Below, piece after piece: positions 35,779-48,221 of a stretch of DNA of 64,000 bases; the first letter of the stretch is position 1, and each line of letters begins with the position of its first letter. Source of the stretch: Diphasiastrum complanatum (taxonomy: Eukaryota; Streptophyta; Lycopodiopsida; Lycopodiales; Lycopodiaceae). The notes under the pieces were generated by a model. It saw only the letters and a program-made list of their open reading frames with translations, did no database searches and was not told the origin of the DNA. The DNA lies in contig CM055093.1 of the NCBI GenBank assembly GCA_029204225.1, positions 19,270,041 through 19,334,040 of the forward strand, read 5' to 3'. Position numbers and translations under genes: made by a program.

Positions 35779-36625
35779 CGAGCTCTGAAACCACTGAAGC
35801 GAAAAATAATCATGAACAAAATCAATTTGGATGGAGTCCAGATATGATTGCTGGTCACTGCCTATTATATCATTTTTACAATCCTCTAGAAAGTAGACAG
35901 ACACTGTTAACCTACATTTTAAATTAATTCAGCATTCAACAAGATTGAACCAATGTGCGAAATAGATAAAACAAGTGAATGAGATATATGAACAATAGCA
36001 GATTAGTAATTTATTTGAGATCAGACAAGATTTAGAATGATATGTGCATAACAGCTACAACATCATCTATTGATCCTCTTTGTTTTAAGCATTGTGCGAT
36101 AGACCCACACATCGCATTGGCGTGAGAGAAGCGGTGTTCCCCCACGAACAATGTCTCGCTTACTAGCGGACTTCTTGGATCTCTGTGAATCTTGCTTACA
36201 AAATTGTCTCACTCACCGGCGAACTTCTTTTCTGTATATTGTCTATATGTATTTGTATCTATGTTATGCATCTAGAAATTGCATACATTCAGAGTAGCAT
36301 TTTTGATTAGATAGATTAAAAAATCTATAACTAATGATGGATTCCAAGAGTGGTGGGTTAGGCACATCCTAATGCTCTTCTGCTGATGTCATCATATCAG
36401 ATCAGAGATTTGTACTTCATGGTACTTTTGATCTTCCTAATCCTTTGGAGCATGAAGGGTTTTGTGTCGCGAAGATTTTTGTGTCGCTTCGAGTCGTTTG
36501 ACCTTCTCTTTTTCGTGTCGTCTGACCTTCTCATGTTGTGTCGCGAACATTTTTCTTTCGCGAGTATTTCGCTTTCGTGTCTTTTCGTCAGACCGGGAGT
36601 TGAGAGCTAGCAGAGCTTTGGTAAC
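35779..36625 (-). repeat. 5' LTR and primer-binding site of copia F1
   Basis: On the minus strand the region begins near 36625 (TGTTACCAAAGCTC), contains repeated GTCGCGA/TTCGCGA and GAAGTTCGCCGG-like motifs, and ends CGCTTCA at 35795. TGGTTTCAGAGCTCG follows at 35793-35779, one mismatch from the tRNA-iMet complement. The gag start lies 150 bp further on. The LTR start is approximate because no second LTR is present. It shares GAGTGAGACA/GCGAGACA-type repeats with the LTR of element G. Confidence 0.6.
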
Positions 36626-39576
36626 AGAAACATTTTGTTTCTTTAAAAAAAAATCTAAGAACTATACATAGGCCATCTTTATACATTTTGAAGTTATGAT
36701 TCCAAATATTGCGACTCCCCATATTGATTTTGAGTTGTTAGATTCCTATTTATTTTTTGTACTTAGAGACTTTCATAGTTTGTAGGCTCAAAAAAAATTC
36801 TCTATGAGGTATTTCACATAATCATGCCTTTTGAAATATATATTTGTCAAAGCCATTGTAAAATTTATAGTAGAGGCTGAAAAACTCCTTGCATGGGATC
36901 TCCACATTGACTAAAATTATAGGATGAAAATGACAATGACCAGAATATATTAGATTGAAAATGAAATCTCTTTTCATTTTGTCTAATAAGTCGGAAAGAC
37001 TATAGATGATGAAAGTGCTATCATTCCCAACAAAGTCACAACCTTATGCTAGTGAAAAAAAATGATGACATGAGAGATATAACTAGTGTTATTGTCCAAA
37101 AGTATAATTTGCAAGTACAAAATGTTGACGCATAAGAAACACCACCACCAATTATTGATGAATAGACACTAGTAGATCCAAATAACATTATTAACTTGTG
37201 AAATAAAATGAAGTTATATATTTTTCATGTCATTGTGTTAATAATTTTTATATTTAATTTTGTTTACATTAAAAAAAAGTGTTGACTTTATATTTATATT
37301 TATTTATTTGAACAATTTAAAAAATAACACACTATAATTTATATTATTTTTTCAAATGCTAAGAGTTCACAAGAATTAAATGATAATTTTTTTTGTACTT
37401 TTTGGTAAAGAATTTTAAAAGTTTTAAGTCTTTAATATATTAATATTAATTTATCAAAACAATAATCTTTTTAAAAATAATAACTTTATATATTCTATAC
37501 TGTAAAATAATTTTTTTTAGATGTCTTATAATTTAGAAAATAATATAACATTTAAATTTTAAAAATATTTTTATTTTTACTTTCATAGCTAATAATCAAA
37601 ATATATATATTTTTTAAAAACTTCAAATATTAAAAATCATAAGAAATCTTTTAGAAATAGAACTAAAATATCTCAATATATTGATAGTTTCAATTAATAA
37701 TATTTTTATTCTCAATTTTTTGTATGTACAAATTCAAACACAAAGAAAATAATCTAATAATTTTTTTATTGGTATTGTCATACGTTTCAATAAAATAAAA
37801 TTTCTATTTAACACAACTACTCCTACTTTATGACCATTGGCTTTTCTTTTATAGATTTTAAAAATAAAAATAAAAATTAGGTCATTTTTTATTCTTTTGG
37901 TTTCTATGTTAAAAAATATTTTTATTTTTTAAAACATTGATATTCAAGTTGAACTAAAAAACTTAGAAAATGAAGAAGGTTTTATGTTCAATATTGTCAA
38001 AAATTTTGTTTTTTCACTATTGAGGTATGAATAGTGGCACTATCTTAACAAATACTAAGGTATGACTAGTGGTGTTATATTCACGACAGTGATGACTTAT
38101 TTTTTATGACATCAAATACCAAGTTCAAATACCAAAGCTATAGAGATTTAAAACATATGTAGAAAAAAAAAATTACAAGTTAGCAAGAATTGTTATGACT
38201 TCTTCAATAATAATCCAAAATATTTTCCATATGAATAAAAGTAAAGCCAAGAAAAAGCTTTAAAACCTTACATAAAGAAACCAAAAGATATCTCTTAGAC
38301 TAGATCTAAAATTTTTAATTAAATTTGAAACAAAATTGTAATCACCTATTTTGAAAACTTTTGAAAAAATTGTAGTGTCCGAATGGTTTGCAAATTGGTG
38401 CAAATAAAAGCTAAAACAGAGCTCTAGAAGGCTATGTGATTATATCAGAAATTTATAATATTCCAAAAAATAATCCAAACAGGTCTTTAAACTTCAAATC
38501 TAGAAACCAACAAAAAAATTAAGCTACAACAAAAAAATAAAATCTCCAAATGAAATAAGAATAATGGTGGTGATCAAGATCTTAAGCTCTAATGTCACAA
38601 ATATGATATGCAAACCTCTCAATCAAAAGTTAAATAAAAAAGAAATAGTATTGAAAAGAACAAAATATAGCAAATAACCGTTAGTTGCCATCAATTATCA
38701 AAATAAAGATAAAAGAAAAGAATAATTCCATACAGATTCATGTGATCTACCAAGATCAAATTCCAAGGCTCACATTTACAAAGAGAAAGTCTATGATAGA
38801 GCTTCAAGTTCACTCAAATGCAAATAAGTTAGAAAAGCCCAAAAATGACATCTATTGCCTGCATATAGGCAAGGCCCATGTATTAACTAAACATAACTAT
38901 CTTGAAGTCCAGTTAGGCTAATTTAGTAGCCTATGTTAAGAAATTTTAAGCCCTTTTTGGTGTCATGAGGGATCTAAAGAAAAAAATGCCTTCATGGTTA
39001 ATGAGTCCTTTAGGCCCAACAAAGCTTATAATGGATAATGTTTATCTCTTCTCAATACCCATGTTTTAAAAATGCATGACATACCTATTAAAACTTCTTA
39101 TGTATTTCAAAAGTTGACCTAATAAATTCACATTCTTCTCTAAGATCATGTAAGGATAAATGTATACATTCTTTAAAGCTTTGCATATATTCTAGAGATC
39201 ATGGAAATAATATTATGCATTAGTTAATAGCCATTGTTGCTCATCAAGTGTAGAATATAAGAGAGTTCTATAGTCTAACACAAACAAAATGATCATTTTC
39301 TTCATAAACTGGATGAAGCAATTTGTGTATAACTTATAACGCTCGGATTAGCATTTGTGCCTCAATAAAATAGCCCTATAATCTTTTCCCTATGAGTTCT
39401 TAGCTTTTAAGGCTTGTATTAGGGCTTTTCTTAAACCAAAACAAAACTAGCCCTTTGTTTTCAACAATCCTATTGAGACAATTTGTGTCAACTGTAACTA
39501 ATAATAATGGTTTTGCAGAGACGCTGTGCGGGGACATATACACGCACCCGCACACGTTCATTCATGCATTTTGAGG
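36626..39576. other. AT-rich stretch without genes
   Basis: Long A/T runs, especially 37.2-38.0 kb, with stop codons in all frames. The only frame of note (38685-38921) has low-complexity Lys/Ile/Asn composition. No repeat ends or RNA genes were recognised. Confidence 0.6.
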
Positions 39577-41329
39577 CTAGTCAGCGTAGAGTTGGCTGTT
39601 CAGACGAGGTGTAGCGATGGCCAGGAGAGGAGACGCTCTAATCAAACCCATCCCAGGACTCTCCTTCATGTCCATCTCCTCTGCTCGCTGTCCCGCTGGA
39701 AGATACCAATCAAAGGAATGGATCAAACTAGCCAACGTAGAGTGCACCACTGTCAACCCCATCGATATGCCCGGGCACGATCTTCTGCCCGATCCGAACG
39801 GTAGCAGCTCAAAGTGCTGCCCCCTCACATCGATATGGCTACTCCTAATGAACCGTTCGGGATCAAACTCCAGTGGCCTTTCCCAGACGGACGGATCCCG
39901 TCCCACTGCCCATGTGTTTACGAGCAGTCTTGTCCTTTTGGGAATGTCGTAACCTGCAATTTTACAATCTTGCAGGGATTCATGTGGTAGCAGCAATGGC
40001 GTGGGCGGGTGCAGTCGGAAGGTCTCCTTCACAATTGCCTGCAAATAGGTGAGTTTGGCTATGTCTGACTCCTCCACTTTTCGTTTGGTGCCAATCACAT
40101 CGTTGAGCTCTTGCCTGGCCTTGTCCAATATATCTTGATGCCTCAATATCTCAGACATCGCCCAATGCACAGTGTTTATTGTTGTGCGAGTACCCGCGAT
40201 GAAGATGTTCTGCTTAGTCTCCAAACGTTAGAAAAAAAAATGCAATACAGTCAATTACTACCTTATAATCATGACCTATATCTATCTCCTTCCTACGCCT
40301 TACAGGCATGATTCATGTCTATCTTTTTATTGCTGCAAAAGATCACACGTAAAGTTACCAATATCAAAGCCTTGATGGACGTTTCATTCAAGAGCTGTTG
40401 ATTGTTTTGGGAGCGTTCATCTGCAAGAGACAATAGCACCTCGAGCACGTCCGTAGTCCTAGGACCGTGGTTCTCCCCCCTCTCTTCTCCATATATTGCA
40501 ATCACTTTTTGCAAAAAAGCATCCATTTCTTTGTGCAAGTTTCTCATTTTGGCATCGTAGCCTTGCAAATCTAGAAATTCTAAGAAAGGAAGGTAATCTC
40601 CAATATTCACTGCACCCAAGTATGCTGACATTCGCTCCGCCATGTTTTTGAAGCTCTCCGATTTTTCTTCGTCATCATCGTTGAAAATCCTTCTATCAAT
40701 AAGAAGACGAGAAATTATGTTGTTGGACATTGTGCAGACCCTATCCAGTATGTTTATCACTCTGTTGTGGAGATGATCTGCAAGGATGGACTGTAGTAGC
40801 AATGAAAGTTCTTCCGACCTCACATATTTGCCTTCTTCAAGCCTCTTGACACTGAGCAGATGTACTTTAAGGATCTTCTTCATCTGCTGAAGATAGTGAT
40901 TATATGGGGAGAATGAAATACTGGAATGACCATATGCTAGAACATCAGCTGCCTTCATTCGAGGCCTGGACGCGAAAATCTCATCATGTGTCTGCAAGCA
41001 GGCCCTCGCCATTTGGGCATTTGATACCACCACCACAGGCACCAAACCCAGGCGAAGATACATAATAGGCCCGTACTTATTTGCCAATTGATGGAGCGAC
41101 TGATGGGGAAGCTTGCCCATGAGGTGTAGGTGGCCAATCAAAGGCCAAGCTGGCGGTCCTGGAGGAAGCTTTGGTCGCCTCTTCCACAGCCACAGCGCCG
41201 GTCTTTGAGAAAGCCAGCACAGGAGAGCCAGACCTGCGACGAAGGCAGCGGTATACGCGGCTCCCAGTTGCCGCGTCTTTGCTGCTTCGATGCTGCCCAA
41301 CAGATCATCTCGTGCGGATGTTGTACTCA

Positions 41330-41336
<7 letters not shown>
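39577..41336 (-). CDS. Cytochrome P450, A-type (CYP71 clan), full length, 539 residues
   Basis: Two exons, 41336-40359 and 40218-39577, are separated by a 140-bp phase-0 intron (GTAACT...TTTGGAG). This is the conserved A-type intron position just before the I-helix. The first in-frame ATG after a (CT)n tract is used; an upstream ATG at 41396 would read through that tract. Features: membrane anchor about residues 24-42, PPGPP hinge 58-62, K-helix ETFR 391-394, FDPERF, and heme loop FGSGRRSCPG 467-476 with ligand Cys474. The I-helix oxygen-activation motif is AGTRTT (334-339): the usual Asp/Glu is Arg337. It is probably an ER monooxygenase of specialised metabolism; the substrate is unknown and the family number cannot be assigned. 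A TATA-like ATATAT (41452-41459) lies about 120 bp upstream. Confidence 0.93.

Positions 41337-41367
<31 letters not shown>
41337..41367. repeat. (CT)n microsatellite in the P450 5' leader
   Basis: About 15 CT units (GA on the coding strand) directly abut the P450 start codon. GA-rich leaders are common plant promoter-proximal elements. The run also keeps an upstream ATG in frame. Confidence 0.9.
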
Positions 41368-41370
<3 letters not shown>

Positions 41371-41450
41371 TGCTGCGTTTCCACGACAACGTACAATTAG
41401 CACCTCGCTAGAACTAGCAGTTCTTTATCCGTAGCACCAAGTTTGCTGCC

Positions 41451-41460
41451 CTCATATATC
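41451..41460 (-). promoter_or_regulatory. Possible TATA box of the P450
   Basis: GATATATGAG on the minus strand, about 115-125 bp 5' of the chosen ATG, leaves room for a GA-rich leader. It is assigned by position and sequence only. Confidence 0.4.
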
Positions 41461-41676
41461 TGGCTGCCTGGCTGATCTGTCACTCAGTGCTCACTCACAA
41501 ACAGGCATCAGATCCGTATGTCCCTACAATAAGTGCGTTTCTGGTTTGTTGATGGGGACCTCCTTCACATACGAACGAGTGAGTAAACCACACAAAGGGC
41601 ATAAGGGATCCTAATATTTTACTTGCCACATATGGCGTGCTAATGCTTTGGGCTTGCCCAATCAATGCTCTCCATG

Positions 41677-41884
41677 TGGATTTGCCACTTAAAGCTTCTT
41701 GGATATGTGTTGGCCATCTGGATTTGCCACTTAAAGCTTCTGGATTTGTGTGCCATCTGGATTTGCCACTTAAAGCTTCTTGGATATGTGTTGGCCATCT
41801 GGATTTGCCACTTAAAGCTTTTGGATTCCTGTGGGCCATCTGGATTTGCCACTTAAAGCTTCTTGATGTATGTTGGCAACATGG
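41677..41884. repeat. 42-bp minisatellite upstream of the P450
   Basis: Five tandem units of 42, 39, 42, 41 and 41 bp, each opening TGGATTTGCCACTTAAAGCTT and diverging in the tail (TTGGATATGTGTTGGCCATC and variants). It lies about 340-550 bp 5' of the P450 start. Frames on both strands stay open because several unit lengths are multiples of three; they are not genes. Confidence 0.92.
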
Positions 41885-44800
41885 ATTCACCACTTTGAAG
41901 CCTTTTGCAATAGTGAAAGCCATCCTTTTGCAAAGAGGGACTATATATGTGAATGTTCATTTAACTTGGGACATTACTAGGAGGGGAGGAATCTAGTTTT
42001 ACATATAGCTTATAAGGACATCCAATTGTTTGACATGATGTGTCAATCATCTTCGTTGTACAAACACCATTCCCAAGTAGTATAGACATGTCTTGTAGTT
42101 GCACTATGTTGGTGCAATGAATGTTCACCAAATGGCAAACATGTATTGAGCCAGGCCCGATGTACTGGAATGTTTGAATGTGTGCTTCTATGAACCAACA
42201 ATCCATGATAAAGTAGTAAGTGATTGTGGCACGCACGAAGTGGATCACTAGTGAACAAGAATGAAAGGTAAGCCTTGTAGAGTGATAGCCTAATGTAATG
42301 GAAAACTATGGACAATCTAGCGACATTTCCTTGTGGCAAGACAATTTTTGCAATTTTTATATTTTTATTTTACAATAATGTTGATATTGATTTTATTGTT
42401 AAGTTTTGCACAAGAAATAATGTCTTATGTTTTCTTTTATTGTGTGCATTAGGCTCCCACATGGAGTTTCCTTTTTGATCTAATATTCATTGAAGGACAT
42501 AAAGCCAAATTCAATGGGCATAAAAAAAAAATCCACCAAAAGGGTCAATTGTCCTAGTTTAGTTATTTTAGTATTTATCTCTTTACCTCATTTTCATGTG
42601 CAAATAAGCATTGCCAAGATATAGAAAATTGGTTTTCTTTATAAAAGATCTCATATTGGAATGATACGTCACTCATAGTAAAATGAGTTTTTTGCTTTGT
42701 AACTATTTTGTTTTCAAGGAACCAATTGCATAATACACTCTTCTACACTATTGTTGTAAAGCTAGATACAAGTGCAAGCTTTACTCCCAACACCACTGGT
42801 GCTAGCACTGTTCTCGGTGCCAACAATGCCAACGGTGCGTAATCCAGTTGGCACCAAGTTCCTATGGCTCGAAAACTTTGATCGGATCCAGCAAAGACCA
42901 GAGATCTTAAATCGATTTGCAATTACATTCTTGGCATGCCGAGTCGATCACACACTTGAAATGTAACCTTCTCATATTTATTAATTGTCAAAAATAAAGA
43001 TCCAGAGTGATCCTAAATATAGATCTAGGCACAATAGAAGATGCACGAAAATTAGTCTTACATTTGTAGACAATTCTATACATAGAATTGACAATTTGAT
43101 CAAGATCTACTCAACATAACTTCATATAATTGAAAACAAATCATAACATATATGGATTTGAATTAATTATATGTGAACAGGCCTACACCAACAAATAAAC
43201 ATTTATTTCCTCCCTCCAATCATAGAGATTGATCAAGCTTACAAGAAGTTCTCTACACACAAGTAGAAGAGAACCACAAATAACAAGCTAGAATTGACTC
43301 TAAAGCATTTAAAATGGTCCTATCTCTTAGTTAACCTATTTCCAACATCTACCCTACTATATATAGCAGTAAATGAAGGCTCTCTCTCATCCAAATGGAT
43401 GAGTTTAGCGAACCTTATTGGTAGAATGATATAAAACAAAACAAACATGCAAGTATCTCTAAGGATTGAATCTGAGAATGTAAATTAAACAACAAAACTT
43501 GTGATTCTAGTATCAATGTTGGGGAGTAAGCCTGAATCCTAATAGAGATCCAGTTTTATGACAAACCTGAATGAGAAAATTGCCCCCCCCCCCCCCCCCC
43601 CCCCCCAAGATTATACAATTATACCCAAGATTGTTCTTACAGTTCTGACAAATTCAATTCGTAATTCAAGCAGAGTAGACAATCAGTACATAGACATCGA
43701 TATAGGACGTAACACACACAAGAAATGCAGTAAATATTTTGTACATCGATCTACTTGAGTACGTCAATGATATAATGACTTTTGTGAATATTCCAACACT
43801 ATGGTCAAATTATTCTCACATTAATAAGGTCATGTGCATTATGATTATATTCTGCTCTATTTTAAAGACAACTAAGTTATAGATCAATAAGTCTAAAATC
43901 TCTCTATTTATATACAATTTAAGTTAGAGAGTTCATTGCATATGAAGTTGGCTTGGCAAGTTAGTTGATGCAAAGTCCTGTCTCAATTAATTTTGGACTT
44001 TTTGATTTATTTAGGACTATTTTTTACACGTGGTACCAAAAGAGCCAGATAAGAAAAACAATAAAAAATTACTAATTGTTGACGTGGGATTTTCTCGAGT
44101 TCGAATCTCATTTCAATACAACTATAAGCCAAACAAGACAAAATTGATTAATGAGTCACAATTTAGTTTCTAAAATTTATTCATGCTTTTTTTCAATAGC
44201 TATGAGCACCTAATATAATTGTAAATCCAAAATAAATTTGGTTCTTGAGTATCATATACATTGATTTAGTTATAATTCAGATGAAGATAGCATTCCAATT
44301 GTTACATCAAGGGGGTTATGGTGGATGTTTTTGGAAAATTAGATATAATCATGTCTAAAATTAGTGTCGATTTGAATAACATAGACAACTTTTAAACATA
44401 TTAAACATTGATATTTAAAATAAACATAAACAAAATTTAAGTAATATAAACATCACTTAATCATATACTACAATAACAACTTTCAAGCTGTATTGTAAGA
44501 AGTCTAATAGAAATTTAATCACAATGTGTCATTTGCCATTAAAAGTGGTTTATATTTATAATTAATGGTCTTGGGCCAAGCAAGCCCTACATTAGTCAAG
44601 AGACTATTACAAAAGATGCACAACTTTGGTGAAATTCTTGATAATATAGAAGTTTAACCTTTTAGACTAGTGATTTACTATTTCAATATTCTAAAGGTTG
44701 AGAATTAGAAACTATCTTCAACCTTTAAAATTTCTAAAAGTCGTTAAACTCTTTCTACATCATGATTCCTCATGGTCTTACAATAGACATGCCATGGAAT

Positions 44801-45038
44801 AGGATTTACTTATAAAAGGGTAACATGGCCACACCCTAGCATACAAAAAAATTAGCTTTCTACAAAATTGCCATGCTGGATTTACAACTAAATTTACAAA
44901 AGGAATTACACGTCTTTTAAAGCCAAATTTGGACTCAATGTTGCATATTCGTAATCTGCCAACACTCACTAATACATTACAAGTCCTACATTGATGGCCA
45001 CAAAGATTGTGACCAGGGTTCTACAACTACAATGAACT
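41885..45038. other. No gene; contains a 24-bp poly-C tract
   Basis: Mostly AT-rich. A run of 24 C lies at 43583-43606. The minus strand around 43370 has a TATATATAG motif followed by TGTTGG, and GTGGTACCAAAAGAGCC at 44030 on + faintly recalls a primer-binding site, so decayed LTR sequence is possible. No protein is recognised. Confidence 0.45.
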
Positions 45039-46800
45039 CTACTCATCAATATTAGCTGCACCTATATTGGATAATTTGGACAAGTATTTTTTGATGTGTG
45101 CCACTGATAATTCCAAAATAGATATTGATTTTTCCACAATATAGCCATGTGCTTTAATTGCTTTTTTCGTCTTCAATTTCCATGCATGAACAACAGTATC
45201 TACATCCAGATATTGTGGTCTGTCGTTGTTCGGAATCCATTCTTTCTCTAAGCAATTTTTGTAGATCTCCGAGTTGTGAACTTGTCTCTGGTTTCTACAC
45301 CATTGATTAGAGTTTGGTTCGTACCACAATGCTTTAAACTTTGTGGCCAAGACTTCTAAGTTTTCTTCACTTCGACAACTTTTGCCACCCAAATAAGTAT
45401 GGAACCCTCCACAACATTTTCATCTGGAGGCCGCATTGCAACGAACTTGTCCAACACAACTTCTCTACATGGGATGAATTCAACCAGAGGTGCATCAACT
45501 TTTTGCCCACAAAACCTCCGGGGTAATAATTCTACATCCATTTCGACCTCATTGATCAAAGTTGATACAGATGAATCTAAAGTGGTTGGCAAGGATTGTG
45601 GCCAAAAAGCTTCTTGGCTATACATTGACTCCTGACAACATCTTTTGTTTGGAAAGATATTTGCAACAATTTGAAAGGTTCACTCCATGCATTGTCTCCA
45701 TCATTAGAATAGTATTTCCATTGCATGGTTGGCTCGCCATTTATCATTTGAAAACAAAAATAGTGAGGATTGGTGTGTCCTTCTAAGCCATCATTTCCTT
45801 GAGCAATACAAGGATCTATAAATTGTTTCCAGTCTACCATTCGTTCCAGTATTTCTACTTCAGTGCTTTCAATACGACCGCCACCTATCTGGCATTGTAT
45901 GAACTGAGCGCGACTTCAAAGCCTTGGTTATGACACTGAATACCTGATCTATGTCTTCATGCTAGCATATTTGGCATTGTATGAACTGAGCGCGACTTCA
46001 AAGCCTTGGATATGCTAGCGCGACTTCGATTCGTGCTAGCATATCTGGCATTGTATGAACTCAGCGCAACTTCAAAGCCTTGGATATGACACTGAATACA
46101 TGATCTATGTCTTCATGTGTGTGGCCAACTAAAAGAAATCTCATTTCTATATTCTGGAAGATGTTATGTGCCACTAACATCCAACATAGGTTTGAAGCGC
46201 AATTTGGGCCCCTCCAAAATATCAAACATTGCGTCTGACATTTCTTGTCTATGAAAAAAACATTTGAACATTTGCAATAATTGATTATGCTTGTCAGCTC
46301 CTCATTTTCTCCACACATCTAGTTGCAAGTCTTCACATTCTTTGTAGGTAATTTGTCGAATGCACAACTTACCACAACATGGTTGCATCAACGTTTCCCT
46401 TCTATCTTCTGACGATATAACATATTCTGCCTTTTTTGGTGCAACATAAGCAAGCACATGTTTTCTTTTGAAACCATGAGTAGTTCCAAAGGATGTTGGA
46501 CATACTTGAGGCTCTCTTTGTAGATCTTCCAAAAGTTCATCTGCTTGTGACCATCTTGATCTTGTAGGATCATTTGTCATAAAAATCTGAATTACGTCGG
46601 GTGGATGCATTTGCACTTGTGAAAATTGATGATTTCGATGTACACTTTGTTTGAATGCTGATTTCAGAATGACGTCTTTTATTTTTGTTGTTATCAACAG
46701 CCTCTTCAACATCCTCCACACATGTAAGAATATCCGAGTTATATGTTGATGCAGATATATTAGTATGAGTGACCACATCCTCGACATCTATCAAGATATC
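45039..46800 (-). pseudogene. DUF7869 protein gene, copy 1, decayed
   Basis: Minus-strand pieces in order: an acidic N-terminus (46794-46570), then SRWSQADELLEDLQREPQ, KKAEYVISSEDRRET and CGKLCIRQITYKECEDLQL. After a gap comes the DUF7869 core CQTQCLIFWRGPNC ... NIEMRFLLVGHTHEDIDHVF (46318-46061). A partial triplication follows, then SEPFKLLQ and a C-terminal block with VAMRPPDEN and WVAKVVEV. That last block matches the C-terminal block of the copy at 59 kb (VALLASENN ... FWIAKVLGF). GHTHEDID is a hallmark of the family, whose function is unknown. Several frameshifts are present. It is cut at about 46890 by gypsy sequence on the other strand. Confidence 0.75.
45885..46110. repeat. Partial triplication inside DUF7869 copy 1
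   Basis: GGCATTGTATGAACT followed by (G/C)AGCGC(G/A)ACTTCAAAGCCTTGG occurs three times (about 45892, 45973 and 46047). The first and last are followed by TATGACACTGAATAC. The segment encodes the GHTHEDID-V-F-S-V-I-S-KAL part, so this conserved helix is repeated in the remnant. Confidence 0.85.
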
Positions 46801-46889
46801 TGAACTATATTACGATCATGAGAAATATCTTCGATTCTTGTCAAGATATCCGAGTTATAGTTACTTGATTTAAATAAAGTAATGGAAAC

Positions 46890-47394
46890 ACATTCTTCTG
46901 ATTGGGATCAGAAGTTACCATCTGTCTTATGGGCATAGAGAACTGCTGAAAAGATTACAACTAGGCAGACTCCATACCATCTTGTGTATGGAATGCATCC
47001 TATACTACCAATAGAATTCGAAGTTCTGACGTTTTGCATTAGTAATGAAGAGTGAATGAATGAATACGATAGATTTCGGGAGCGGATGATATCTTTGACG
47101 CAATTGGAAGAGGATCGTCATCTTTCATTAATCAAGACTGAACAAGTTCAGAATAAAAGAAAAGGAATTTTTGACCAATCCATTAAGAAAATACAAATAA
47201 AATGAGGGGATTACGTGCTTCTGTATGATAATAGACACATGTTGTTTACTGGGAAATTACATACCAGATGGATGGGACCATATAAAGTCATAGAAGTTTT
47301 TAACAATGGATCACTTTAGTTAGCCGATCTTCAAGGATATTTACTTGATACTCGAGTAAATGGCTCAAGGGTGAAGCACTACTATGACTAATTT
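46890..47394 (+). pseudogene. Gypsy integrase C-terminal fragment
   Basis: The frame reads DWDQKLPSVLWA-stop-RTAEKITTRQT, PYHLVYGMHPILP, then RFRERMISLTQLEEDRHL. GDYVLLYDNRHM, WMGPYKVIEVF and LADLQGYLLDTRVNGSRVK follow, ending at a stop near 47389. In-frame stops lie near 46936, 47053, 47203 and 47319. RT and protease are absent: the left border meets the DUF7869 remnant. A long extra ORF follows downstream. Confidence 0.8.
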
Positions 47395-48221
47395 TCGGTG
47401 CTTCTTACATTTTATTCAGTTTCTAAAGGCCGTCATCTGTGGTCCAATCGTTTTCACCGAAGTTTGTGAAATACCCGACACCTTTGCATTCTTCGCCCAT
47501 ATATGTTGTAGCGAAATTCTTGACACCTTCGCTACATTTCTATTTTTGCTACATTTTTTGCGAAAATGCTGAAACCCTCACCTCATTGTTCACTTTATTT
47601 TTGCGGAAAAAATGACACCATATTGGAATATGGTATATTAAGTAAATTTACCATTGATAGAAACACGAAAATTGCGATACTTCGACCTTTGCATTTTTTG
47701 GGATTTTCCTTCATTCCATTTTTGACCTTCGAGAATTTGCGAAAAAATATAACAATTCGCCAGAATGTTGTACATCATTTTGTACATACCTTTGTTTTCA
47801 TCATATTTTCATTTCACCAGTACAACGGAAATATTTCACCTTCATATTTTTCGGTGATACATATTTCGCCCATATATTTTCTCATACATTTTAACGAAGA
47901 AACCAACAGTCTTCACTTTCAATATCACACATTGTTTCATAGATTGTGTATATTATTATTTTCGTAGTTCAAAACTCACAAATACTGAACTGAACTTTTG
48001 CAGACTGAGCGAAGCATTTGTGTATTTATCTATTTATTTATTTTATTTTTTTTGTTTGTTTTTAGAACTAGACATTCTATTATTGAGTATGTACCTTCAA
48101 AATGAAGGACACACTTTCATTTAATATTAGTCTAATCCGTCGAAATATCATCAATACGCTAGAAACCTTAAACACTTCTATTTTTTCGCTACTACTTTCC
48201 ATCACTCTTGCTCTCTGATTT
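47395..48221. other. Spacer between gypsy pol remnant and downstream ORF
   Basis: T-rich, with many TTCGCGAA/TTTCACC-like motifs. Frames at 47566-47967 are Phe/His/Ile-rich and have no recognised domain. I see no gene. Confidence 0.4.

Noticed and set aside
37200-38100. Matrix-attachment or origin-like AT-rich block
   Set aside because: AT-richness alone is not evidence; no specific motif arrangement was visible.
39526-39952. Plus-strand open frames across the P450 3' region
   Set aside because: They are antisense to exon 2 of the P450, which has all family motifs and correct splicing; the plus frames have no domain.
41677-41884. CRISPR-like repeat array
   Set aside because: Units are contiguous, without unique spacers, in a plant nuclear context with no cas genes.
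41637-41996. Open frames on both strands encoding repeats such as ICHLKLL or KWQIQMA
   Set aside because: They arise from the 42-bp minisatellite period and have no gene features.
43558-43758. Open frame crossing the 24-bp poly-C tract
   Set aside because: Same reason: homopolymer-driven, no domain.
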